Shown: positions 18,798 to 28,022, numbered from the stretch's first letter. The stretch: 64,000 nucleotides of DNA from Bacillus massiliigorillae (GCF_000380245.2 NZ_HG428741.1:2549665-2613664); one strand, 5' to 3'. Program-made: numbers and translations. The notes: a model not told the origin generated them from the sequence alone.

Positions 18798-20080
18798 GCT
18801 TTCACGCTCTCCTTTTGCCATACTACTGTTCCATCAACCATCGTTAATACTGGCCAACCTTTACAATTCCATCCACCAAATGGTGTGTTTTTACCTTTTG
18901 ATGCGAACTTCTCTACATCAATCGCTTTTTCTTCTTGTAGGTCAAGCAATACGATATCCGCTAAGCTTCCTTCTTCAAGAACTCCGTAAGGCAATTTAAA
19001 TGCTTCACTTGGCTTGTTTGTTAAGAATGCAAGCAGTTGTTCTAATGTAATAATGCCTTTTTCTACGAAATGTGTATACAATAACGGGAATGCTGTTTCT
19101 AGTCCAACAATTCCGAATGGTGCTAGCTCTATTTTTTCTGCTTTCTCTTCTGCTGTATGAGGAGCATGATCAGTTGCGATAAAATCGATTGTTCCATCTA
19201 GTAAACCAGCAATTAATGCTTCTTGATCTTTCTTTCCACGAAGAGGTGGATTCATCTTATAATTTGTATCTACGCTAGGGATATCTTCTTCACATAATAA
19301 TAAGTGATGTGGCGTAACTTCTGCCGTTACTTTTAATCCTGCACGCTTCGCATCACGAACAACTCTTACTGAAGCTTCTGTACTAATATGACAAACGTGG
19401 TAGTGACAATCCGCTGCTTCAGATAATAGAATATCTCGTGCAATATGTACTGACTCACATACAGAAGGAATTCCGTTTAATCCATGCTCTTTCGAGAATT
19501 TACCTTCATGCACACAGCCTTTATTAATTAATGTATTTTCCTCACAGTGCGCAACGATTGCAGCATCTACTTTTGCAGCTTGCTTCATCGCTTCTAACAT
19601 CATAGCCGCTGATTGTACACCTACGCCATCATCTGTGAATGCAAATGCTCCAGCTTTTTTTAATTCTGCAAAGTTTGTTAACTCTTTACCTGCTTCACGA
19701 ATTGTGATTGAACCGTATGGAAGTACGCGTACACTTCCTGTTTCCTCAATACGTTTCATTAAATTTTCCACATTCTCTTTTGTATCAGGTACAGGTCGCG
19801 TATTAGGCATAGCTGCAATTGTTGTAAAGCCACCGCGAGCAGCCGCTTTCGTTCCTGTTTCAATCGTTTCTTTATGCTCCCCACCAGGCTCACGTAAATG
19901 CACATGTAAATCTACAAATCCAGGTGAAACGACAAGTCCAGTTGCATCAATTATTTCTGCACCATTATCACTAATTTGATCAGCGATTTCTATGATTTTC
20001 CCGCTCTCAACTTTAAGATCTTTCGCTTCAAGTTTTCCTTCTTTATTAAACAATTGACCATTCTTGATGATGATTGCCAT
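18794..20080 (-). CDS. pyrC: Dihydroorotase
   Basis: Zinc amidohydrolase that cyclises carbamoyl aspartate to dihydroorotate. Metal ligands His59 and His61 are in FVDLHVHLREPG, and the late Asp is in FIATDHAPHTAEEK. At 428 aa it is the long type-I bacterial form, equal to B. subtilis PyrC. The ATG lies 35 bases inside the end of pyrB with AAGGGGG upstream; the stop overlaps carA. Confidence 0.97.
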   Translation of the reverse strand: MAIIIKNGQLFNKEGKLEAKDLKVESGKIIEIADQISDNGAEIIDATGLVVSPGFVDLHVHLREPGGEHKETIETGTKAAARGGFTTIAAMPNTRPVPDTKENVENLMKRIEETGSVRVLPYGSITIREAGKELTNFAELKKAGAFAFTDDGVGVQSAAMMLEAMKQAAKVDAAIVAHCEENTLINKGCVHEGKFSKEHGLNGIPSVCESVHIARDILLSEAADCHYHVCHISTEASVRVVRDAKRAGLKVTAEVTPHHLLLCEEDIPSVDTNYKMNPPLRGKKDQEALIAGLLDGTIDFIATDHAPHTAEEKAEKIELAPFGIVGLETAFPLLYTHFVEKGIITLEQLLAFLTNKPSEAFKLPYGVLEEGSLADIVLLDLQEEKAIDVEKFASKGKNTPFGGWNCKGWPVLTMVDGTVVWQKESVKA

Positions 20081-20984
20081 TTTCCATTCCCCCTTGAGAT
20101 TTTGCTGCCTCTAATGATCTTTTTAATACTGCCATTCGAACATATACACCGTTTTCCATTTGTTTAAAAATTCTAGAACGCTCACATTCTATTAAATCTT
20201 CATCTATTTCAACATTACGATTAACTGGTGCTGGATGCATAATGATGCTTGTTGACTTCATTTGTTGTTCTCTAGCTTTCGTTAATCCGTATGCTTGTAA
20301 GTACGCTTCTTTACTAGATGTCATTTCTTGATCATGACGTTCATGTTGAATTCTTAGTAGCATAACAACATCTGCTGTACGAACGGCTTGATCGATGTCT
20401 TCATATTCTCCTACAGTAATACTTTCATCAAACCACTCTTTAGGACCTGAGAATACTACTTCAGCACCCAATCGTGTTAATGTATCCGCATTAGAGCGTG
20501 CTACTCTACTATGACGAATATCACCAACAATTGCCACTTTCAAGCCTTGAAATCTGCCAAATTCTTGATAGATTGTCAATAAATCTAACAAGCATTGTGT
20601 TGGATGATGACCACAACCATCTCCACCATTGATGATTGGAATATTCACTTTACCTACTAATTGGTCAAAGTATTGATCTTCAGAATGGCGAATGACAACA
20701 GCATTCACTCCGATTGATTCTAATGTTTTTACAGTATCGTAAAGTGTTTCCCCTTTTTGTACACTAGATGTTGAAACTTCGAAAGGAATTACTTCTAATC
20801 CTAATTTTCTTTCAGCCACTTCGAAGCTGCTCTTTGTTCTTGTGCTGTTCTCAAAGAATAAGTTAGCTGCAAATGTCTGAGTTTTTGGTCTCCACACTTC
20901 ACCTTTTGCAAAGCTCGTAGCGTCCTTTAAGATGTTATAAATTTCTGTAGTAGATAATTCACAAGTAGTTAGCAAATGGTTCAT
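20046..20984 (-). CDS. pyrB: Aspartate carbamoyltransferase catalytic subunit
   Basis: Transfers the carbamoyl group to aspartate, the committed step of pyrimidine synthesis. The carbamoyl-phosphate site STRT is at 47-50 in FFENSTRTKSSF; HPTQCLLDL and the HPAPVNRNVEI loop follow. At 312 aa it is slightly longer than B. subtilis PyrB, the extra being at the C-terminus where it overlaps pyrC. There is no regulatory PyrI in the window, as usual for Bacillus. Its expression is controlled by the third PyrR attenuator immediately upstream. Confidence 0.97.
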   Translation of the reverse strand: MNHLLTTCELSTTEIYNILKDATSFAKGEVWRPKTQTFAANLFFENSTRTKSSFEVAERKLGLEVIPFEVSTSSVQKGETLYDTVKTLESIGVNAVVIRHSEDQYFDQLVGKVNIPIINGGDGCGHHPTQCLLDLLTIYQEFGRFQGLKVAIVGDIRHSRVARSNADTLTRLGAEVVFSGPKEWFDESITVGEYEDIDQAVRTADVVMLLRIQHERHDQEMTSSKEAYLQAYGLTKAREQQMKSTSIIMHPAPVNRNVEIDEDLIECERSRIFKQMENGVYVRMAVLKRSLEAAKSQGGMENGNHHQEWSIV

Positions 20985-21021
20985 AGTGATTCCTCTCCTT
21001 TACGATTTAACGATCATGTTT

Positions 21022-21178
21022 TATAAAAAAACGCCCTAAACTTATATCGTTTAGGGCGTTTGTCAGAAAAATTTGTGCATTGAATAAACAATCCAACATT
21101 TTGGTTTGTTAACTATCCACTGCGCATACTCATTTCTGCAACACCCTTATAAATCTCTCTGGATTTCTTTAAAAGGTG
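21022..21178 (-). promoter_or_regulatory. PyrR attenuator 3 (pyrP-pyrB leader)
   Basis: PyrR-binding hairpin at 21142-21178 (minus strand) with the conserved loop ATCCAGAGAGAT inside a CACC/GGGTG stem. About 80 bases later comes a strong terminator: a 13-bp stem (21029-21041 with 21049-21061) and TTTTTTTAT. With UMP-bound PyrR the binding hairpin forms and termination follows, so pyrB onward is repressed. The binding site begins one or two bases after the pyrP stop. Confidence 0.92.
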
Positions 21179-21179
21179 A

Positions 21180-22496
21180 TTATGCTACTGAATCTGTATT
21201 TCCAAACATATCTTTAGGTTTTTCTTTACCAGGTAATATTGCATTTAATATTACCCCAATGATTGCAGCTAATGCCATACCAGATAGTGAAAAACTACCG
21301 ATATTTAAAACAGCACCGCCAATTCCTGTTACAAGAATAACTGAAGCAATCATTAAGTTTCTATTTTTCGAGAAATCAACTCGATTATCTATTAACATGC
21401 GTAATCCACTTGAAGCAATGATTCCGAATAACAGGATTGAAATTCCGCCCATTACTGCTGATGGGATTGAGCTAATTACTGCTGAAATTTTACCAACGAA
21501 TCCAAACATGATTGCAATCACACCAGCTCCACCAATTACATATACACTGAATGCTCTTGTAATCGCTAGAACTCCAATATTCTCACCATAAGATGTTAGT
21601 GGTGGACCACCGATGATTGATCCAATGATAATTCCTGCTCCATCACCCGCAATAGAACGATGAAGACCTGGTTTTTTAATGAAATCTCTTCCAACTACGT
21701 TACTTAACACCATCTGATGTCCGATATGTTCTGATAATGTTACAACCGCTACTGGAATCATCGCAACGGCAATTCCCCAATTAAATACTGGATCATAGTT
21801 TACAAATGGTACATAGAAATCCGGTACAGAGAACCAGCTTGCTGCTTTTATTCCACTTAAATCCACAATTCCTACTGCTAAAGACACTAAGTATCCTGCA
21901 ATAATCCCTATCAAGATCGGAATCAATCTTAGGAATCCCTTCATATATACATTACAAATGATTGTAACTATCAATGTAACAAGTGCTACTGAAAAATGCG
22001 TTAAACTATATTTCAAATCAGCTGTAGGCGCTCCGTAATTACTATACATCGCCATACCAACTGCAGTTGAAGCTAATCCTAATCCAATTACCATAATTAC
22101 TGGCCCAATTACAACTGGCGGAAGTATATTCATTAACCAGTTAATACCGGCTTTGTTTATAATAAGTGCAATAATACCGTATATAATACCTGCTAAGAAA
22201 CATCCAAGCATAACTGATTCTGGTCCACCAAGAGCTTTCGCTGATAGTATTGGTGCGATAAACGCAAATGATGATCCTAAATATGCTGGAATCTGTCCTT
22301 TTGTAATTAATAGGTACGTTAGTGTTCCTAAACCACTTGAAACAAGTGCTACAGCTGGACTCATTCCCGTTAAGAATGGTACAAGTACTGTTGAACCAAA
22401 CATAGCAAATACGTGTTGAATACTAAGCATTAACCATTTACTTGGTTTTGGTACTTCTTCTACGTCTAAAATATTCTTTTGTTGTTCTTGTTGCAT
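21180..22496 (-). CDS. pyrP: Uracil permease (NCS2 family)
   Basis: Proton-coupled uracil importer. The 438-aa product is hydrophobic with about 14 predicted membrane segments and the NCS2 signature region TLSEHIGHQMVLSNVVGRDF followed by GDGAGIIIGSIIGGPPLTSYGEN, where the substrate-binding Glu residues lie. A GTG at 22508 extends the frame, but ATG 22496 has the GGTGGGGG ribosome site. It lies between attenuators 2 and 3 in the pyr operon, so uptake is shut off together with synthesis. Confidence 0.96.
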   Translation of the reverse strand: MQQEQQKNILDVEEVPKPSKWLMLSIQHVFAMFGSTVLVPFLTGMSPAVALVSSGLGTLTYLLITKGQIPAYLGSSFAFIAPILSAKALGGPESVMLGCFLAGIIYGIIALIINKAGINWLMNILPPVVIGPVIMVIGLGLASTAVGMAMYSNYGAPTADLKYSLTHFSVALVTLIVTIICNVYMKGFLRLIPILIGIIAGYLVSLAVGIVDLSGIKAASWFSVPDFYVPFVNYDPVFNWGIAVAMIPVAVVTLSEHIGHQMVLSNVVGRDFIKKPGLHRSIAGDGAGIIIGSIIGGPPLTSYGENIGVLAITRAFSVYVIGGAGVIAIMFGFVGKISAVISSIPSAVMGGISILLFGIIASSGLRMLIDNRVDFSKNRNLMIASVILVTGIGGAVLNIGSFSLSGMALAAIIGVILNAILPGKEKPKDMFGNTDSVA

Positions 22497-22514
22497 GTTT
22501 TCCCCCACCTTTGT

Positions 22515-22645
22515 TCTAATAAAATACCCTCGTTTTCACGAGGGCACAAATGGGTAAGGTCATTCATATACTTTTCACTTTAGTAAAACAGTGTCTCATA
22601 TATGATTCCTTCCCTTCGTAGCCTCTCTGGACTTACATTAAAAGG
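22515..22645 (-). promoter_or_regulatory. PyrR attenuator 2 (pyrR-pyrP leader)
   Basis: Minus-strand PyrR-binding loop GTCCAGAGAGGCTACGAAGG (about 22605-22634), an almost exact match to the Bacillus consensus. It is followed by a terminator with a 6-bp GC-rich stem (22527-22532 with 22539-22544) and TATTTTATT just before the pyrP ribosome site. Confidence 0.92.
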
Positions 22646-22649
22646 GTCA

Positions 22650-23192
22650 TTATTTATCATAAATACTGACTTTATCTAACTTATCAACTTCCACTAATGA
22701 AACAGTAATCTTTTCAAGTAGTGATGTTGGTACGTTCTTTCCTACATAATCTGCTCGAATTGGTAATTCACGATGTCCGCGATCAACAAGTACGCCTAGT
22801 TGGATTTGAGATGGTCTTCCAATATCCATCAACGCATCCATTGCAGCTCGAACTGTTCTTCCCGTATATAAAACATCATCTACAACAATGACTTTCTTAT
22901 TCGTAATATCAATCGGAATGTTCGATCCCTTCACGAATGGCTCGCCATCATTGTTCTTCTTACTTAAATCATCTCTATAAAGCGTGATATCCAATTCACC
23001 AACTTCAATGGCTTTTCCTTCGATTTGTTCAATCTTAGCAGCCAATCGGTTCGCAATGAAAATCCCACGTGTTTTGATTCCAACTAAAATACAGTCTTCT
23101 ATTCCTTTGTTCTTCTCAATAATTTCATGGGCAATACGTGTTAATGCTCTTCTAATTGCTTGTTCATCAAGAACTACAGCTTTCTCATTCAT
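22650..23192 (-). CDS. pyrR: Bifunctional pyr operon attenuation regulator / uracil phosphoribosyltransferase PyrR
   Basis: UMP-sensing RNA-binding protein that stabilises the anti-antiterminator hairpin in pyr leaders; it also has weak uracil phosphoribosyltransferase activity. The PRPP loop VIVVDDVLYTGRTV is at 101-114. I use ATG 23192 (180 aa) with GGGGAGGTG upstream; the longer frame to 23246 would overlap the attenuator-1 terminator. First gene of the operon it controls, preceded by a consensus promoter and attenuator 1. Confidence 0.97.
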   Translation of the reverse strand: MNEKAVVLDEQAIRRALTRIAHEIIEKNKGIEDCILVGIKTRGIFIANRLAAKIEQIEGKAIEVGELDITLYRDDLSKKNNDGEPFVKGSNIPIDITNKKVIVVDDVLYTGRTVRAAMDALMDIGRPSQIQLGVLVDRGHRELPIRADYVGKNVPTSLLEKITVSLVEVDKLDKVSIYDK

Positions 23193-23215
23193 GTTAGGCA
23201 CCTCCCCGTCATCTA

Positions 23216-23350
23216 AACTATAAAAAAATCCCCTTGCCCGCAGCAAGAGGATTTAGATACACCTGTATACACACAATATATGCATGTGTTAGGTTAGTCC
23301 GTTTCCTTCTCAGCCTCACGGGACTGATGTTTAAAGGTTCATGTTTAACT
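23216..23350 (-). promoter_or_regulatory. PyrR attenuator 1 (pyrR leader)
   Basis: The binding hairpin at 23295-23325 has an AGTCC/GGACT stem closing the loop with GTGAGGCTGAGAAGG. Downstream is a terminator: a 12-bp stem (23226-23237 with 23243-23254, one wobble), 5-base loop and T7 tail, ending about 30 bases before the pyrR ATG. With sites 2 and 3 this completes the classical three-attenuator layout. Confidence 0.93.
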
Positions 23351-23356
23351 GTTTAT

Positions 23357-23385
23357 ATAATACTGTCTATATATTGTTTTGTCAA
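23357..23385 (-). promoter_or_regulatory. Sigma-A promoter of the pyr operon
   Basis: TTGACA (23385-23380), 17-base spacer, TATTAT (23362-23357), read on the minus strand. The -35 overlaps the rluD stop codon (TGA at 23384-23382). Transcription would start near 23350, just ahead of attenuator 1. Confidence 0.88.
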
Positions 23386-24293
23386 CGATCTTTACTTAGT
23401 TTCTCTAATAAATCCTCAAAATATGTCGGAAGTGGTGCTGAAAACTCCATATATTCATTTGTACGCGGATGAACAAACCCTAACACACCTGCATGTAACG
23501 CTTGTCCACCAAGATCTAACGTCTTCTTCGGTCCATACTTTGGATCACCTGCTAAAGGATAGCCAATGTACTTCATATGTACACGAATTTGATGTGTTCT
23601 ACCAGTTTCAAGTTGACATTCTACTAACGTAAAATCTTTAAACTTATCAATAACAGTGAAATGCGTGACTGCTGACTTGCCATCAGAGACAACTGTTTGA
23701 CTTTGACGATCTTTTTTATCGCGGCCAATTGGTGCGTCAATTGTTCCATGATCATGTTGAATAACACCATGTACAAGTGCACGATATTTTCTCGTAACTG
23801 TTTTGTCCACTAATTGTTGTACAAGGCTTTCATGCGCCATATCGTTTTTTGCTACCATCAATAAACCAGACGTATCTTTATCAATACGATGAACAATTCC
23901 CGGACGCATGACACCATTAATACCGGAAAGATCCTTACAATGAGCCATTAACCCATTAACAAGCGTTCCAGTTGTATGTCCTGGTGCAGGGTGAACGACC
24001 ATACCTTTCGGCTTATTCACAACTAATACATCTTCATCTTCATAATAAATATCAAGATTCATTTCTTCTGCTTTAATATCTAGTTCAACAGGCTCTGGAA
24101 TGGTAATTTCCACTTCATCATTAATATGACACTTATAATTTGTTTTCACAGTTTGCTTATTAACAAGTACATTACCCTCTTTAATTAGTAACTGTGCTTG
24201 TGTACGTGAAAACTGGTCATGTACAAGTGAAATAAACTTGTCTAAACGATCACCTTTATTGTCTTCACTAACGATGTATAATACTTTATCCAT
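23382..24293 (-). CDS. rluD: RluD-family 23S rRNA pseudouridine synthase (YlyB)
   Basis: Isomerises uridines in 23S rRNA. It has an N-terminal S4 RNA-binding domain (about 15-75), then the RluA-type catalytic domain with HRIDKDTSG containing catalytic Asp138, and GRTHQIRVHM. The length of 303 aa is typical. AAGGAGAG precedes the ATG and the start overlaps lspA by 8 bases, so the two are coupled. The target uridines are inferred from the family. Confidence 0.93.
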   Translation of the reverse strand: MDKVLYIVSEDNKGDRLDKFISLVHDQFSRTQAQLLIKEGNVLVNKQTVKTNYKCHINDEVEITIPEPVELDIKAEEMNLDIYYEDEDVLVVNKPKGMVVHPAPGHTTGTLVNGLMAHCKDLSGINGVMRPGIVHRIDKDTSGLLMVAKNDMAHESLVQQLVDKTVTRKYRALVHGVIQHDHGTIDAPIGRDKKDRQSQTVVSDGKSAVTHFTVIDKFKDFTLVECQLETGRTHQIRVHMKYIGYPLAGDPKYGPKKTLDLGGQALHAGVLGFVHPRTNEYMEFSAPLPTYFEDLLEKLSKDR

Positions 24294-24762
24294 TCTTTCT
24301 CTCCTTCAGTAACTTTTCCTCAAAAACCATAAAAATCATTAACAACACGACACCACATGTTAGAGCTGCATCTGCGACGTTAAAGATGGGAAAATCATAC
24401 CCAAAAATAATTGTATCTACAAAATCAACCACTTCTTTTCGGAAAACACGGTCGATAAAATTACCTATTGCTCCACCTAGCATTAATCCAAGTGAAATAC
24501 CTAATAAAATATGTGTTTTAGCCATCTTTTGTATATAGTACACTAAAACTACTACTACAACGACTGTAATAATATAGAAGAACCACATTCTACCTTGAAG
24601 AATTCCCCAAGCAGCCCCCATATTACGGTGTGATGTTATATATAAAAAATTATCAATTACCGTTATACTTTCGCCTAGATTCATGTTTTTTACAATTGCA
24701 AATTTTGAAAGCTGATCTATAGCGATTATAGCTAATGCTAATAAATAAAAAATGACAGTCAT
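24286..24762 (-). CDS. lspA: Lipoprotein signal peptidase (signal peptidase II)
   Basis: Membrane aspartyl protease that cleaves prolipoprotein signal peptides. There are four membrane helices; the catalytic Asp104 is in GAIGNFIDR and Asp131 in FNVADAAL. The frame extends to a TTG at 24822, but those codons coincide with a promoter (24794-24822). I start at ATG 24762, preceded closely by GTTGGGGG, which gives a normal-length 158-aa protein. Overlaps rluD by 8 bases; ileS lies upstream across a terminator. Confidence 0.94.
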   Translation of the reverse strand: MTVIFYLLALAIIAIDQLSKFAIVKNMNLGESITVIDNFLYITSHRNMGAAWGILQGRMWFFYIITVVVVVVLVYYIQKMAKTHILLGISLGLMLGGAIGNFIDRVFRKEVVDFVDTIIFGYDFPIFNVADAALTCGVVLLMIFMVFEEKLLKERKNG

Positions 24763-24793
24763 CCCCCAACTTAAGTAAATTTCACTATCTTGA

Positions 24794-24822
24794 ATTGTAG
24801 CACAATATAAAAAATAAACCAA
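24794..24822 (-). promoter_or_regulatory. Candidate sigma-A promoter of lspA-rluD
   Basis: TTGGTT (24822-24817), 17 bases, TACAAT (24799-24794) on the minus strand. The start point would be near 24787, about 25 bases before the lspA ATG. It adjoins the T-rich tail of the ileS terminator. Confidence 0.6.
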
Positions 24823-24857
24823 AAAGCGGCTGACTTAAAAATAAGCCAGCACGCTTT
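24815..24857 (-). terminator. Terminator after ileS
   Basis: A stem of about 15 bp (24823-24837 region with 24842-24857, one bulge, one wobble) followed on the minus strand by TTGGTTTATTTTTTATA, 5 bases after the ileS stop. Confidence 0.82.
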
Positions 24858-24861
24858 GTTT

Positions 24862-27630
24862 TTAATTAGTGTATGCTTCTTTCACTACAGATGCACAACG
24901 TGGACATAATGTTGGATGCTCTTCCACAGTTCCGACTGTCTCTAATACATTCCAGCAACGCTCACATGTTTCACCTTCAGCTTTAGTAATAACAATTGCG
25001 CAATGTTCAAATTGTGCTGCCTCAGCAGGCGCAGCATCTTTTTGTCCTGCAATTTCAAACTGAGAAACAATGAATAATTGTTCAAAGCTTTCTTCAATAG
25101 TTTCAAGCAATGCCTTTGTTTCTTCCGTTACATACATTGATACTTTTGCATTCAATGATTTACCGATTACTTTCGCATTACGCGCTTCTTCTAATGCTTT
25201 CAGCACATCATCACGAAGATCCATGAATTTATTCCATTTATCTTCAAGCTCTTTTCCGTTAGCAAACTCTTGAGGTGTCGGCATATCAGTTAATTGAACG
25301 CTCTCTTCCTCGACATTCGGGATATAAGCCCAAACTTCATCTGCTGTATGAGAAAGAATTGGTGATACTAGTTTAGTTAATGAAAGTAATACATCATATA
25401 ACACTGTTTGAATCGCACGTCGATCAGCACTATTTGGCGCTTCACAGTATAAAATATCTTTCGCATAATCTAAGTAGAATGCACTTAAATCTAACGTACA
25501 GAAATTATTGATATTGTGATAAATGTTTGCGAATTCATATTCATTATATGATTTCGTTACATTTTTAATTAATTTATTTAACTTCACAAGCATGAACTGA
25601 TCTACTTCACGTAACTCTTCATATTTCAAGCTATCTGCTTTTGGATCGAAGCCATCTAATGTTCCAAGTAGGAAACGGAATGTGTTACGGATTTTACGAT
25701 ACACTTCAGCTACTTGCTTTAAGATTGGATCAGATACACGTACATCCGCTTGATAATCAACTGACGCAACCCATAGGCGAAGAATATCTGCACCTAATTG
25801 GTTCATTACCTTTGCAGGAATAACTGTATTTCCTAGTGATTTACTCATCTTACGACCTTGTCCATCAAGAGCAAATCCGTGGCTTAGCACGCCTTTATAT
25901 GGCGCTTTACCAGTTACTGCAACAGCTGTTGATAATGAAGAGTTAAACCAACCACGATATTGGTCAGAGCCCTCTAAATAAAGATCAGCTGGTCTTACTA
26001 AATCTTCACGTTCTTCTAATACTGCTTGGTGTGAAGAACCTGAGTCGAACCAAACGTCCATGATGTCTGTTTCTTTCGTGAAGATACCATTTGGACTTCC
26101 TTCGTGAGTAAATCCTTCAGGTAATAAATCTTTCGCTTCACGCTCAAACCATACATTCGAACCATGTTCACGGAACAAGTCTGAAACATGATTAATTGTT
26201 TCATCAGTGATAATTGGTTCACCATTTTCTGCATAGAATACGGGAATTGGTACACCCCATGCACGTTGACGTGAGATACACCAGTCTCCACGGTCACGTA
26301 CCATGTTAAATAGTCTTGTTTCACCCCATGCAGGATACCATTTTGTATCTTTAATTGCTTGAAGCAATTCTTCACGGAAATCGTGAATAGAAGCAAACCA
26401 TTGTGCTGTTGCACGGAAAATCGTTGGTTTCTTTGTTCTCCAGTCATGTGGATATGAGTGCGTGATAAACGTTAAGTTTAGTAATGCACCTTTTTCTTCT
26501 AATGCTTCAGTGATTGCTTTATTAGCTTTGTCATAGAACATACCTTCAAAGCCCGGTGCTTCATCTGTCATATGACCTTTTTCATCCACTGGACATAATG
26601 TTTTTAATTTATATTTTTGAGCTACGATAAAGTCATCTTCCCCGTGACCAGGTGCTGTATGTACACAACCAGTACCCGCATCTGTTGTTACGTGCTCACC
26701 AAGCATAACTAATGAATCACGGTCGTATAATGGATGCTTCGCAACGATGTATTCTAACTCACTACCTTTAACTGTTTTAACAACATTCGCTGATTCCCAG
26801 CCAATTGTTTCTTTAACAGCTGATAGTAAATCTTTTGCTACTAAATAGTTGTTGCCTTCAACATCAACGACTACATAGTCAAGCGCTGGATGAACAGAGA
26901 TTCCAAGGTTAGCTGGAATTGTCCATGGAGTTGTTGTCCAAATAATAATTTTCGTTCCTTCATCAAGAACACCTTTACCTTCTGTTACATCGAATGCTAC
27001 ATAAATTGAAGCTGACTTTTTATCTTGATATTCGATTTCCGCTTCAGCTAACGCTGACTCACTTGATGGTGACCAGTTAACTGGCTTTAAGCCTTTGTAG
27101 ATATAGCCTTTCTTCGCCATTTCGCCAAAAACTTTAATTTGTTGAGCTTCATACGCAGGCTTTAACGTAATATACGGGTTATCCCAATCACCACGAACAC
27201 CTAGACGCTTAAATTGTTCTTTTTGACGAGCTACTTGCTCATAAGCGTACTCTTCACAAAGCTTACGGAAAGCAGCTACGCTCATTTCTTTGCGATTTAC
27301 TTTTCCACTCTTTGTTAAAGCTGTTTCAATTGGAAGACCATGCGTATCCCAACCTGGTACATAAGGTGCATGAAAGCCGCTCATTGATTTAAAACGAACG
27401 ATGAAATCTTTAAGAATTTTGTTTAACGCGTGACCCATGTGAATGTCTCCATTCGCATATGGAGGTCCATCGTGTAACACAAACATTGGGCGACCTTTTG
27501 TATGTTCTTGAACTTTCTTATAAATGTCCATTTCTTCCCATGCTTTTTGCATATCTGGTTCTCTTTTTGGTAAATTTCCACGCATCGGAAATTCTGTTGT
27601 TGGCATTAATAATGTATCTTTATAATCCAT
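24862..27630 (-). CDS. ileS: Isoleucyl-tRNA synthetase
   Basis: Charges tRNA-Ile; class-I synthetase. The HIGH motif is HMGH in PPYANGDIHMGH, the KMSKS loop is in GRKMSKSLGNT, the CP1 editing domain lies between them, and C-terminal zinc ligands are CERC and CPRC. The length of 922 aa is standard. A TTG two codons upstream could also be used, but ATG 27630 matches homologues and has GGAGGG upstream. It is regulated by the T-box leader at 27683-27985. Confidence 0.97.
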   Translation of the reverse strand: MDYKDTLLMPTTEFPMRGNLPKREPDMQKAWEEMDIYKKVQEHTKGRPMFVLHDGPPYANGDIHMGHALNKILKDFIVRFKSMSGFHAPYVPGWDTHGLPIETALTKSGKVNRKEMSVAAFRKLCEEYAYEQVARQKEQFKRLGVRGDWDNPYITLKPAYEAQQIKVFGEMAKKGYIYKGLKPVNWSPSSESALAEAEIEYQDKKSASIYVAFDVTEGKGVLDEGTKIIIWTTTPWTIPANLGISVHPALDYVVVDVEGNNYLVAKDLLSAVKETIGWESANVVKTVKGSELEYIVAKHPLYDRDSLVMLGEHVTTDAGTGCVHTAPGHGEDDFIVAQKYKLKTLCPVDEKGHMTDEAPGFEGMFYDKANKAITEALEEKGALLNLTFITHSYPHDWRTKKPTIFRATAQWFASIHDFREELLQAIKDTKWYPAWGETRLFNMVRDRGDWCISRQRAWGVPIPVFYAENGEPIITDETINHVSDLFREHGSNVWFEREAKDLLPEGFTHEGSPNGIFTKETDIMDVWFDSGSSHQAVLEEREDLVRPADLYLEGSDQYRGWFNSSLSTAVAVTGKAPYKGVLSHGFALDGQGRKMSKSLGNTVIPAKVMNQLGADILRLWVASVDYQADVRVSDPILKQVAEVYRKIRNTFRFLLGTLDGFDPKADSLKYEELREVDQFMLVKLNKLIKNVTKSYNEYEFANIYHNINNFCTLDLSAFYLDYAKDILYCEAPNSADRRAIQTVLYDVLLSLTKLVSPILSHTADEVWAYIPNVEEESVQLTDMPTPQEFANGKELEDKWNKFMDLRDDVLKALEEARNAKVIGKSLNAKVSMYVTEETKALLETIEESFEQLFIVSQFEIAGQKDAAPAEAAQFEHCAIVITKAEGETCERCWNVLETVGTVEEHPTLCPRCASVVKEAYTN

Positions 27631-27682
27631 TGTCAAAACCCTCCTATATTTCTCTACAATATTATTTTCATTTAGTGATCTT

Positions 27683-27985
27683 TAAAAATAAAAAAGCCTT
27701 CTCATCCCTAAAAAAGGGACGAGAAGGCTTTTTTTCCCGTGGTACCACCCTGGTTTGATGTTTAATAAATAAACACCCACTCTAATTCATTCTTAACGCG
27801 AACAAGACGCTTAAACTACTACTTATAAAAAGTTTCATTTAAGAACTCCAGGGTGATCTTCCGTTTCTATTCTTACATCGAGCTTCCACCAACCTCGATT
27901 CGCTAATCGCAACCAAATAATTGCTTATGTAAGTGTTTTAAAGAAACCTACTGTCCCTATCAACGTTTAAATAATATTATCTTGT
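27683..27985 (-). promoter_or_regulatory. T-box riboswitch (tRNA-Ile) of ileS
   Basis: A leader of about 300 bases. The T-box sequence AGGGTGGTACCACG is at 27738-27751. A terminator with a 19-bp stem (27691-27709 with 27715-27733) and T-rich tail ends before the ileS ribosome site. In stem I, GGAAGATCACCC carries a probable ATC (Ile) specifier at 27855-27857. Uncharged tRNA-Ile would stabilise the antiterminator and switch ileS on. Confidence 0.93.
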
Positions 27986-27990
27986 TTGGA

Positions 27991-28020
27991 ATTATATACG
28001 AAAAGTATTACTGCCGTCAA
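27991..28020 (-). promoter_or_regulatory. Sigma-A promoter of ileS
   Basis: TTGACG (28020-28015), 18-base spacer, TATAAT (27996-27991) on the minus strand, beginning right after the divIVA stop. Transcription would start near 27984, the expected 5' end of the T-box leader. Confidence 0.82.
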
Positions 28021-28022
28021 TA

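Noticed and set aside
23193..23246. N-terminal extension of PyrR
   Set aside because: It would start inside the attenuator-1 terminator stem; the downstream ATG has the ribosome site and matches the family.
26016..26447. A 143-codon minus-strand frame inside ileS
   Set aside because: Out-of-frame overlap with a conserved part of IleS; no ribosome site; low-complexity translation.
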